Below, in pieces: positions 17,044 to 24,926 of a stretch of 64,000 nucleotides of DNA. Location: NCBI GenBank assembly GCA_965248605.1, contig CBDFJV010000007.1, positions 1,550,001 through 1,614,000 on the forward strand. Reading direction: 5' to 3'. How positions within the stretch are numbered: position 1 is the stretch's first letter; each line of letters starts with the position of its first letter. Position numbers and translations under genes: made by a program. The notes beneath the pieces are model-generated. The model had not been told where the DNA came from. It searched no databases and was given only the letters and a program-made list of their open reading frames with translations. The stretch is from CAUZJF01 sp965248605 (lineage in GTDB: Bacteria > Chloroflexota > Dehalococcoidia > Lucifugimonadales > CAUZJF01).

Positions 17044-17462
17044 GAGGGAGCCAGTCCTTCTTTGGCCCCGGGAGGCGCCTTGGAGCGCTCGGCGTTCGCT
17101 CTGGCAAGCTCCCGCTCCCCCAGGACAGTGACCTGGTATAGCCGCCGACGCGGGCGGCTCTCGCTCGCGGCGGCAGCTGGATCCTCCCAGCGGCTCTCCA
17201 ACAGTCCTCCGCTCTCCAGGCGGTCCAGAGCCTTATAGAGGGTGCCGTAGGCCGTGAGCCGTCTGGCCCTTTCATGATCGGCGATCTCCTTGGCGATCAA
17301 GAATCCATGGAACTCGGGGAGGTCGCGGCTCCGCAGGTCGATCCCTGCTTCGAGGACGGACAGCTGTGAGCCTCGACGAGGAGCAGGTGGGACCCGGCCA
17401 GCATCGTGACGGGTTCGGCAATGAGTGCGAGGGGCACTGCGGGCTCTGACGTGGCCAGCCAC
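17040..17462 (-). CDS. PadR-family transcriptional regulator
   Basis: 140 residues from a GTG start. The winged-helix core is clear: EFHGFLIAKEIADHE, GTLYKALDRLESGGLLESRW, RPRRRLYQVTVLGERELARA. The first 40 residues are Arg/Pro-rich and do not look like PadR; an overlapping frame suggests an N-terminal frameshift or a wrong start. PadR proteins usually repress their own operon, here including the coupled membrane protein. Confidence 0.85.
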   Translation of the reverse strand: MAGHVRARSAPRTHCRTRHDAGRVPPAPRRGSQLSVLEAGIDLRSRDLPEFHGFLIAKEIADHERARRLTAYGTLYKALDRLESGGLLESRWEDPAAAASESRPRRRLYQVTVLGERELARANAERSKAPPGAKEGLAPS

Positions 17463-17603
17463 CCATAGGTTGGGGTACGCTTTGACGTTGGCCCGCCAAT
17501 CGGGTATGGTTGCAGCTAGAAGTTGGCTCGGCGGTGCGACAACACCCCGAGCCGTGGCGCCACCTGGCGAGCAGGTGATGCGAATGGGATTGTACTACTC
17601 GCA

Positions 17604-17634
17604 GGCCCGCTCATCCAGATCGAGCGGGTCTTTT
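17604..17634 (+). terminator. Rho-independent terminator-like hairpin
   Basis: CCCGCTC / GAGCGGG stem with a 9-nt loop followed by TCTTTT. It lies about 30 bp before the start of the recombinase gene, so it could also act as a leader attenuator. Confidence 0.6.
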
Positions 17635-17666
17635 GTATTTATGGACATTAGAGCAAGGAGGCAATC

Positions 17667-19280
17667 ATGGCGAGAACCAAGGCAATGAAGCAAGTCGACG
17701 GCAAGAGGGCGGCCATCTACGCCCGCGTATCGGACAAGAGCCAGGCAGAAGACGACAAGACCTCCCTCTCCGAGCAGATCAGCGAGATGGAAGCCTACTG
17801 CGATCGGAAAGGCATGACTATTACCGCCCGCTACCAGGAGGTGGGCAGGGGCTGGTCCAAGAAGCGCCCCGAGTTCCTACGGATGCTGGCCGACGCCAAA
17901 CGGGGACGCTTTGACACCATCGTATGCTGGAAATCGGACCGCCTGAGTCGGGGGATGTACCCCGCAGCCGCCCTTATGGAGGTCGTTGAAGCCTATCAGA
18001 TCAATCTGGAGGCGGTCATGGACGCCATAGACATGAAGACCCTCGGCCTCATGGCGGCCATAGGAAAGATCGAGCTGGACAACTTCCGGGAGAGGGCGGC
18101 TATGGGCAAGCGCGGAACGGCCAAGCAGGGGCGGATACCTACGGGTAAACTACCCTATGGCTATCGCACCGGAGACGACGGCAAGCCGCAGATCTACGAG
18201 CCTCAGGCTGAGGTCGTGCGCCGCATCTTCCATATGTACGTGCATGATGGGATGGGTTCGACCGTCATAGCCTGGCGGCTGGTGGACGAGGGCGTCCCCG
18301 CTCCTCAGTCGGGACAGCTGTGGCACCAGTCGTATATCCATCGTCTTCTGGCGAATACGGCCTACAAGGGCGTCTGGAGCTATGGACAGACAAGGCAGAT
18401 CCTGACGGAACAGGGGACGAAGATCTACGACCAGCCCAAGGACTCATGGATAGATGTCCCATTCCCGCCTCTGTTGGAGGAGGGGACATGGGACCTAGCG
18501 CAGAGCCTCAAGAAGCGGCGGCTGAAGCGGGCCAAGAGGAACACCAAGGAGTTCTATCTCCTTCAACACGTGCTCAGGTGCGCCGAGTGCGGGCTCTTGT
18601 TTCAGGCGAAAGCGAACCGGCGTACCTCTACCATGCGCAAGGGTAAGGTCTACAGGTACGAATATCTCAACCCCCGCCGGTACTACATGTGCGGCGGAAT
18701 GCAAAGGCTCCGTCTGCATTGCCGCGAGCGTCCCTACATCGCGGCGCAACAACTGGAGGAGCTGGTATGGAGTGAAGTCAAGCGCGTCCTCCAGAACCCG
18801 GACCTCATCGTCGCCGGTATCGACTCCCTAGACACTCAGGAAAGCGGCGGGTTGGATGAGCAGATCACCAGAGCTGAGCGGGAGCTGAGGACTGTCCAGA
18901 ACGAAGAGGATCGCGCCATCAGGCTGTACGTGTCAGGGAAGATCACCGAGGACCAACTCGACCTTCAGCGTAAGTTCATCACTGAACGTCTGGAAAGTCT
19001 GCGGGCGAAGCTGGATGACTACCGCGCCAGGGAGGCGAGCGGAGCCGAGAAGCGGGCGTTGATGGAAGCCGTGCTCGCGTGGGCTGGGGAAGTAGGCGAG
19101 GGACTGGACGAGTTGGCCCCGGAGCAACGCAAGGAGGTCGTCCAACTCGTTGTGGAGCAGGTCGCGGTAGATCGGGACAACCACCTGGACATCACCCTGG
19201 CTATCCCTGTCGATGATTCTGTCGCTATTACTTCATCATCATCTGGCTCCAGACCAGCTCCTCCAACTGTCCGGCCTTGA
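17667..19280 (+). CDS. Large serine recombinase
   Basis: 537 residues. The N-terminal resolvase domain contains YARVSDKSQAEDDKTSLSEQ with the catalytic Ser in ARVS and the conserved CWKSDRLSRG. A recombinase domain follows (PYGYRTGDDGKPQIYEPQAE), then a zinc ribbon (LRCAECGLLF...YYMCGG...LHCRERP) and a coiled coil (EQITRAERELRTVQNEEDRA). Such enzymes integrate phages and conjugative elements. The last about 18 residues are read from the antisense of the neighbouring recombinase remnant, so the C-terminus is altered. It sits next to arm A of the conjugative element and could be its integrase. Confidence 0.9.
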   Translation: MARTKAMKQVDGKRAAIYARVSDKSQAEDDKTSLSEQISEMEAYCDRKGMTITARYQEVGRGWSKKRPEFLRMLADAKRGRFDTIVCWKSDRLSRGMYPAAALMEVVEAYQINLEAVMDAIDMKTLGLMAAIGKIELDNFRERAAMGKRGTAKQGRIPTGKLPYGYRTGDDGKPQIYEPQAEVVRRIFHMYVHDGMGSTVIAWRLVDEGVPAPQSGQLWHQSYIHRLLANTAYKGVWSYGQTRQILTEQGTKIYDQPKDSWIDVPFPPLLEEGTWDLAQSLKKRRLKRAKRNTKEFYLLQHVLRCAECGLLFQAKANRRTSTMRKGKVYRYEYLNPRRYYMCGGMQRLRLHCRERPYIAAQQLEELVWSEVKRVLQNPDLIVAGIDSLDTQESGGLDEQITRAERELRTVQNEEDRAIRLYVSGKITEDQLDLQRKFITERLESLRAKLDDYRAREASGAEKRALMEAVLAWAGEVGEGLDELAPEQRKEVVQLVVEQVAVDRDNHLDITLAIPVDDSVAITSSSSGSRPAPPTVRP

Positions 19281-20178
19281 TGTGGGATCGCTCCCTGCAC
19301 CGAAGGCCCTCGCTCAGCATTCCGTAGCAGTGATAGTGCCGATAAGGGGTCTTCAGGTTGTACTTGTAGATACTGCCATTGGATTTCACGGTCCTGCGGG
19401 TCGTTGACTTGCAGGCGAAGAGCCGCCCGCATTCGGCGCACCTGACGAGGTGTTGAAGAAGGTAGAATATCTTGGTGTTGCGGGTGGATTGTGTCTTCCT
19501 CTGCTTCTTGACGGCCTGCGCCCGGTCCCAGGTCTGCTCGTCCACCAGCGGCGGGAAGGGCACCTTGATCCAGGCGTCTTGCGGTTGGGCGTATACCGTC
19601 TCTCCGCCCTCCGTCGCAACCCAGCGGGACTTGCCGTACCACCAGTTGCCTTTGTAGACCTCCTTCCCCAGGAGAGCGCTGAGGAAGGAGGTATGCCATC
19701 GAGAACCCGGATTAAAAGTAGGGGCGTTGTCCCTGGTCAGTTGGCGGCTGATGGCCAACCCGGACATCCCCTCGTGGACGTACATATGGAAGATGCGCCG
19801 GACGACCTCTGCCTCGGGCTCGTATATCTCCGGTTTGCCGTCGTCTCCGATCCGGTATCCGTAGGAAAGGGAGCCGACGGGCATCCTCCCCTGCTTGGCC
19901 GTGCCACGCTTGCCCATAGACGCCCTCTCCCGGAAGTTGTCCAGCTCGATCTTGCCGATGGCGGCCATGAGACCGAAGGTCTTCATGTCGATGGCGTCCA
20001 TTACGGCCTCAAGCCGTATCTGGTACGCCTCGACGACCTCCATGAGGGCGGCGGCGGGGTACATCCCCCGGCTGAGCCGGTCTGATTTCCAGCACACGAT
20101 GGTGTCGAAGCGTCCCCGCTTGGCGTCGGCCAGCATCCGGAGGAACTCCGGGCGCTTCTTGGACCAGCCCCGGCCCAC
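19228..20178 (-). pseudogene. Large serine recombinase remnant, convergent to the first
   Basis: The frame matches most of the 17667-19280 protein (GRGWSKKRPEFLRMLADAKR, CWKSDRLSRGMYPAAALMEV, RCAECGRLFACKS). It lacks the N-terminal part with the catalytic Ser and ends soon after the zinc ribbon at QLEELVWSQ. At the 5' side it joins a different small ORF in another frame. The two genes form a tail-to-tail inverted repeat. Confidence 0.85.
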
Positions 20179-20194
20179 CTCCTGGTAGCCTCCC

Positions 20195-20330
20195 GCGCAG
20201 GGAGCTTGTCCCTGGCGGCGAGCTTGACGAGAAGTGTGAAGAGGCGGCGCAGCCGGTCCTCGGCGTCGGGTCCGGGGTTGCAGTCGATCCGCACCACCCT
20301 CGGCTCCGGTCCAGCCCTACCGCTCTTCAT
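20195..20330 (-). pseudogene. Small ORF fragment upstream of the recombinase remnant
   Basis: From an ATG at 20330 with AGGAGG about 11 nt upstream, it reads MKSGRAGPEPRVVRIDCNPG and PDAEDRLRRLFTLLVKLAAR before running out of frame into recombinase sequence. It is probably a small gene that preceded a recombinase in the intact element and was fused by deletion. Function unknown. Confidence 0.4.
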
Positions 20331-20618
20331 CGGTTTGCGTTGCCTCCTGGTCTCTTCCATCCGTCCCTCCACGGGTCCCATCGGCCGGTGGCCGACCGTT
20401 GTGCAGAACACCAGTTCTTATACCTATTGTGAAGCGGACCTGAGCGGTTGGGAATGTCGCGCAGGGGGGGCCTCTGCAGAGACCCCCCTTACACGTCCTG
20501 TTTGCAGCTCAGGGCCGTGTAACGGTATTGACCTGGCTGTGAATTGCGTAGGTAATCCAAGCAATCCGTGTGCAGGGCGGAGTCCGGCGATAACCGGACA
20601 TTTCAGCTAGGAGCGACC

Positions 20619-20876
20619 GGACAGTTGTCCAGCCGAAAGTTGGCAAACGCGGTCAGAAATGACAATTGTCCGGTTAATGCCGGCGGAAAGTGACAAAACG
20701 GACATCTGTCCGGCCGAGGTGGGCATCGGAGGACGGGAAAACGGCCATTTGTCCGGCAGAAATGCTCCGATGAGCGGTCATGAAACGGACAGTTATCCGA
20801 CCAAATCAGCTACGAAGCTTGGACAGAACGGACAATTGTCCAGCCGTGGGGCTGTGAGAGAGCCGGACAGTTGTCC
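20619..20876. promoter_or_regulatory. Phased array of seven GGACAnnTGTCC-type palindromes (arm A)
   Basis: Sites at 20619-20630, 20660-20671, 20700-20711, 20743-20754, 20787-20798, 20830-20841 and 20865-20876. Spacing between centres is 41, 40, 43, 44, 43 and 35 bp, close to four helical turns. Four sites are perfect or nearly so (GGACAGTTGTCC, GGACATCTGTCC, GGACAATTGTCC); the others have one or two mismatches. They lie directly upstream of an HTH-protein gene. A partition, replication or operator site is likely. Confidence 0.85.
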
Positions 20877-20912
20877 GGTGCGAGTTGAGATCAGGATCTG
20901 AGAGGTTAAGCG

Positions 20913-21699
20913 ATGGAGCGTGGACGAGGACGGACCGAGGGCGGGGGCGAGCGCGCCGAGCAGCTCGGGGGCCTGCTGGCGAAGCTGGTGAGCGACCACG
21001 GGCAGTCCGGCGCAGCCGCCGAGCTGGGCGTGTCCGAGAGGACGATAGCTGACCAGGGGCCTGCGGATTGCGCTTGAGAAACACCTGCTCATGCGGGAGG
21101 GGGCAGGGATGCCCGGTTCAACCTCCGAGAGGAGGCTGGATGCTCTGGAGCGGTGGCAAACTGAGCAAACACAGCAACTGATTTCCGTGGCCGGCGAGCT
21201 TCAGAGCGCCCGCGGGGCCATCAGCGAGCTTTGCGCGGGACGTGGCGGGGAGGCTCGGTGAAATGCAGGAGACGCTCTCGGAGGTATTGTCGGTTCAGCA
21301 GGAGATTCGAAGGCGACTGGACCAGGTGGAGAAGCGGTCTCAGGTGGGGATGGACCCTCCGCCTGTGAGGGAGGCCGCTGTGGAGCCCGTTGGCTCCGGC
21401 GCTGGTGCTGCGCCCAGCCGCGACGGAGATGGCTACGACGAGGAGGTCGAGGGCCTCGTGAGCGAGTGGCGGAGGCTGAAGGCGCAGGCGGCGGAGGCCA
21501 GGCTGGAGCTGGAGATAGAGCTCATACGCGAGCACGAGATGGGCATACCGCCGGGGGAGCGATGGGGCCTGGGCGTCAGGCTCCGGGAGGTGAGCTGGCG
21601 GTGGGGCGCGCTGACCGACCGGAGTCGGCAGAGGCGAAGGCTTGCGCTCCTCCCCGTTGGGTGCGGCGAATTCTCGCCCTCGGCCTGTGGCGGCGCTAG
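20913..21699 (+). pseudogene. HTH/coiled-coil protein gene, frameshifted (arm A)
   Basis: Homologue of the intact gene at 60579-61412. It starts identically (MERGRGRTEG...) but a 23-bp deletion after GVSERTI shifts the frame into a stop, and an extra T occurs later (AGCTTTGCGCG). The remaining parts are readable in two other frames up to LWRR. The arm A copy of the presumed array-binding protein is therefore inactive. Confidence 0.85.
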
Positions 21700-21940
21700 A
21701 GCTCAGCAAACTGAGCAAACGATCTGGTGGGTCATGGGCTCAAACCCTTGCATTCGCACGGTTGTTCGGTAATACTTGAATCACTGTCAGGCTTTTCCAG
21801 CGTTTCCCGCCCTAGAAACCTGGGGGTCCCGTCCCTGAGCCCGGATGGACCGTGACGGATCGAGCCTCGCTCTCCGGCGGTCGTCCAAGAGGGATTTTCT
21901 GAAAGAGGGTTGGGGTGCGTCTCGCGCTCCGGCCTTCTCG

Positions 21941-22555
21941 ATAGCAAGTGACATGAGGCGCCGCGGGCTGGAGTGCCCAAGACTGGTAATTGGAGACGGA
22001 CATCTGGGCATCTGGGGAGCTCTGCGCAACGTCTATCCTCAGGCGGCCGAGCAACGCTGCTGGAACCACAAGATCGTAAACGTGCTCGCCAAGCTTCCAA
22101 AGCGACAACAGGACCAGGCCAAACTCATGCTGCGTACCATCCCCTACGCCCAGACTCGGACAGAGGCTGAGCGGCTCAGGACGGAGTTTACTAGATGGTG
22201 CCGCGACCACTCCTACGAAGCAGCCTGTGTGACCCTTGAGCGGGACTGGGACCGCATGATCACCTTCTATGACTTCCCCAAGGAGCACTGGCAGCACCTT
22301 CGCACGACGAACCCGGTGGAGTCACCCTTCGCTGCGCTCAGACTTCGGACCGATGCCGCCAAGCGCTAAAAGAGGGTCGATCGGGCGATAGCGGTGATCT
22401 GGAAAATGTTGATGGTCGCCGAACAGCGCTTCAGGCGTCTGAAGGCCCCTGAGTTGATCGAAGACGTCTATCTCGGCGCTCAATACGTGGATGGGATCGT
22501 CTCTGTGACAACGGCTGACAAGGTCGCCGCCTGATGTCGTTTACACACCTATTGA
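21941..22555 (+). pseudogene. IS256-family transposase, C-terminal remnant
   Basis: Matches residues about 215-429 of the intact transposase at 49748-51037 (RLVIGDGHLGIWGALRNVYP, HLRTTNPVESPFAALRLRTD). A TAA interrupts the frame after DAAKR. The right terminal repeat (complement of TCAATAGGTGTGTAAAC) ends at 22555. The N-terminal half and left end are absent. Confidence 0.88.
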
Positions 22556-22596
22556 CATAACCTCTTCATCTCGTAGATCGGTCGCTCCCCGCGTAG

Positions 22597-22712
22597 TCGC
22601 AGCTCCCTGATCGCTTCCGTACCCTGGTCGAGCTGCGTCTTCTTTGTTCCCCTTTCGTCGCGGCTCCCAGGATGCAATCTCACCGCCCTGGTCGAGCTGC
22701 GCCCTTTTTTCT
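22597..22712 (+). terminator. Tandem terminator-like hairpins (arm A)
   Basis: Two repeat units (22597-22640 and 22658-22703) each form CGCAGCTC or CGCGGCTC paired with GAGCTGCG. Each is followed by a pyrimidine/T-rich run, the second CCCTTTTTT. The arrangement is conserved in arm B. They precede the membrane-protein/primase operon in the same direction. Confidence 0.6.
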
Positions 22713-22891
22713 CACACGTCGTCCCCGCGATCACCTCGTGCGGACCGGCGTGCCTCTCCCCAGGCACCGCGTTCGACCTACGGCATCCCGTCGTGCGCGG
22801 CCCCATGTCTCGTGATGACGACCGGAGCAAGGAACGCCCTCGTGTTGCGGGATGCCGGTGCGAGGGCCAAGCAACGGAAAGGAGTTTGTCG

Positions 22892-23146
22892 ATGCAGATA
22901 CGAAGTCAGGTGTCGAAGCTTTGGAGCCTGCCTGTGCGTCGCACGCGGACAGGCCGAAGGGCGATGTTTGTGCGGACGGCGGTGGTGCTCGTGGTAGCGC
23001 CGCTGCTGCTGAACACGGCCATCGAGGTCGCCGTCATGAACGCGGTGGGGCTCGGCCTGATAGCGCTGGTCGTTCGGAGGCTGACGGCCAAGAGAGCAGG
23101 AAGGAGGCAGAGCGTATGGAGGCCATGCGTCAGGTGCGGGACGTGA
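22892..23146 (+). CDS. Small membrane protein (arm A)
   Basis: 84 residues. The ATG at 22892 is preceded by AAAGGAG. A basic N-terminus (VRRTRTGRRA) leads to hydrophobic segments (MFVRTAVVLVVAPLLL and AVMNAVGLGLIALVV), then a basic end with CVRCGT. The arm B homologue is at 58309-58539. Longer upstream starts exist but lack a ribosome-binding site. First gene of the replication operon. Confidence 0.65.
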   Translation: MQIRSQVSKLWSLPVRRTRTGRRAMFVRTAVVLVVAPLLLNTAIEVAVMNAVGLGLIALVVRRLTAKRAGRRQSVWRPCVRCGT

Positions 23147-23228
23147 TCGCGGTCCTGTGGCGAACAGAGGAACCATCGCCAGGACGGCGCTGGTGCTGCT
23201 GCTCACCCTGGCCCCGCTGCTGATCTGA
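23116..23228 (+). pseudogene. Small membrane protein, frameshifted (arm A)
   Basis: Homologue of the 40-residue arm B protein at 58217-58339. It begins MEAMRQVRDVIAVLWR, then a small indel relative to arm B shifts the frame, so the hydrophobic C-terminus (ALVLLLTLAPLLI in arm B) is lost. Confidence 0.6.
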
Positions 23229-23267
23229 GATCAAGTACAAGACCGAACTCAAACAAGGAGAGTAACG

Positions 23268-23726
23268 ATGACAACTCGAGTATTGACGACACACGAGCTT
23301 CCAGTCCAACGCACGAGCCTGGAGGAGCTGGTGGACCGGCTGGTCGACGCCATCTTCCCCCGGGAAGAGACAGTCCCGCCTCCGACCGTGGCGCGGTCCG
23401 TGCACGACGCGAGGCGGCTGCGGCAGTCCGGCGACCTCGACGGGGCCTTGGCGGCCCTCTCCCAGGTGGACACGGGCAGGGCGACGACGGACGAGGCCCG
23501 CTGGGCGTACGCCGAGTGGCTGGGCCTCGCGCAAAGGCGGTACGACGGCGGCGATGCCGCGCTCTACAGCCCAGGCACGGGCCGGGCTGCCGTTCTTGGA
23601 CAGAGAGACGACCAGACCCTGGAGATCCTCGCGGCGCTGGGTATGCGGTGGAAGCCGGGCAGGACCGTCTCGCGACGGAGCCTGCGCGGGCTGAAGACGC
23701 TGAGAGGGGGCGCGTCATGGTCGTAG
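23268..23726 (+). CDS. Conserved hypothetical protein before primase (arm A)
   Basis: 152 residues with a good ribosome-binding site (AAGGAGAG). The N-terminal 20 residues diverge from arm B, and the rest is almost identical (SLEELVDRLVDAIFP, HDARRLRQSGDLDGALAALS, RWAYAEWLGLA). The pattern resembles a short helical-repeat protein. It overlaps the primase start by 10 bp, implying coupled expression. Function unknown. Confidence 0.75.
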   Translation: MTTRVLTTHELPVQRTSLEELVDRLVDAIFPREETVPPPTVARSVHDARRLRQSGDLDGALAALSQVDTGRATTDEARWAYAEWLGLAQRRYDGGDAALYSPGTGRAAVLGQRDDQTLEILAALGMRWKPGRTVSRRSLRGLKTLRGGASWS

Positions 23727-24820
23727 CCAACGCGCCCGTTGACCTGAAAGAGCTGAAGGCCCGCGTCTCCCTGGGCGACGTGGTGGAGGCTGCGGGCGTG
23801 CGGCTTCTCGGCAGGGGCAGGGTCCGACAGGGCGTCTGCCCCTTTCACGAGGAGAGCGCCCCCAGCTTCACGGTGTACGACGACTCGTCCCGGTTCTACT
23901 GCTTCGGCTGCGGAGCGGGTGGCGACGTCCTGGACTTCGTGCAGCGAACGGAGGGGCTCACCCTTCCCGAGGCGATACGCCGCCTGGACGGCGGCGCCGT
24001 GGTCACCACGAAACGCCCAGGGACCGCTGTCACGACCGTGGCCTCAAAGCCCGCGCCCGTTCCAGAGAGGGACCCGGCGCTCCTGGGCTCGGCCATGCGC
24101 TTCTACATCAGGGCGATGCTTCGCAGTCCCCAGGCGCAGGCTTACCTAGCGTCGAGGGGCATCGGCTTCGATGCCGCCGCCCTGCTGGGCCTGGGCTACG
24201 CGCCGGGGGACGGGCTGCGGGAGTACCTTCGGTCCGCCAGGTACGACGGCGACAGGATACGGGCGTCGGGGCTGCTCACCGAGAGAGGCGAGCGGTTCGC
24301 CGGCATGGTGGTCGTTCCCGACCCCGTATCGAGTACGGGGCAGGCTGTGATCGGTGGCCGTGTCGGCTGGCTGGTTGGCCGCGCCATCGACCCCGGCGTT
24401 ACGCCGAGGTTTCAGGCATTGCCGGGCAGCAAGCCAGTGCTCGGCCTGGGCAGGCTCGGCACGACCCACGACGCCATTGTGCTGGTCGAGGGCCTCTTCG
24501 ACTGGCTGACGCTGGCGCAGTGGGGCATTCCCGCATGCGCCGCGCTGGGCACCCAGGGAATGGAGCGCGTCGCGGAGAGCCTGCGGGGCCGCCCGCGCGT
24601 CTTCCTCGCCTTCGACGCCGACGCCGCGGGGCGAGAGGCCACGGAGGGCCTGACGGCGCTCCTCGGACCCCGGGCCGCTCCTGTGGAGCTGCCGAAGGGC
24701 GTCGCCGACGTCGCCGAGCTGGCCACGCAGCCAGATGGCCGGGCCACGTTCCTGCGCCTGCTCGAGCGGGCCACTCGATGGGCCAGGGCCGGCGGGTTCC
24801 AGTCCTGTAGAGACCAGTAG
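23717..24820 (+). CDS. CHC2 zinc-finger / TOPRIM DNA primase (arm A)
   Basis: 367 residues from the ATG at 23717. The zinc finger is Cys41-x2-His44 ... Cys62-x2-Cys65 (VCPFHEESAPSF, FYCFGCGAGGDVLDFV), the DnaG type. A central domain follows (RFYIRAMLRSPQAQAYLASR), then a TOPRIM domain with IVLVEGLFDWLTLAQWG (catalytic Glu) and VFLAFDADAAGREA (DxD). It is shorter than chromosomal DnaG and lacks the C-terminal helicase-binding domain, as in plasmid and conjugative-element primases. Nearly identical to the arm B copy. Expected to prime replication of the element. Confidence 0.93.
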   Translation: MVVANAPVDLKELKARVSLGDVVEAAGVRLLGRGRVRQGVCPFHEESAPSFTVYDDSSRFYCFGCGAGGDVLDFVQRTEGLTLPEAIRRLDGGAVVTTKRPGTAVTTVASKPAPVPERDPALLGSAMRFYIRAMLRSPQAQAYLASRGIGFDAAALLGLGYAPGDGLREYLRSARYDGDRIRASGLLTERGERFAGMVVVPDPVSSTGQAVIGGRVGWLVGRAIDPGVTPRFQALPGSKPVLGLGRLGTTHDAIVLVEGLFDWLTLAQWGIPACAALGTQGMERVAESLRGRPRVFLAFDADAAGREATEGLTALLGPRAAPVELPKGVADVAELATQPDGRATFLRLLERATRWARAGGFQSCRDQ

Positions 24821-24926
24821 GAAGGAGGAAGCATGAGACGACGACGTGTGAGAGCCCGCGCACGGACAGAGACCGCTTGGAACATGGCAATAGATAGACG
24901 AACACCACATGCAAAAGGAGAAGACG

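Noticed and set aside
20619..20876. Possible CRISPR array
   Set aside because: The repeats are 12-bp dyads, too short, and spacers are conserved between the two arms; no cas genes are present. The Cas4-like nuclease in arm B fits a recombination role.
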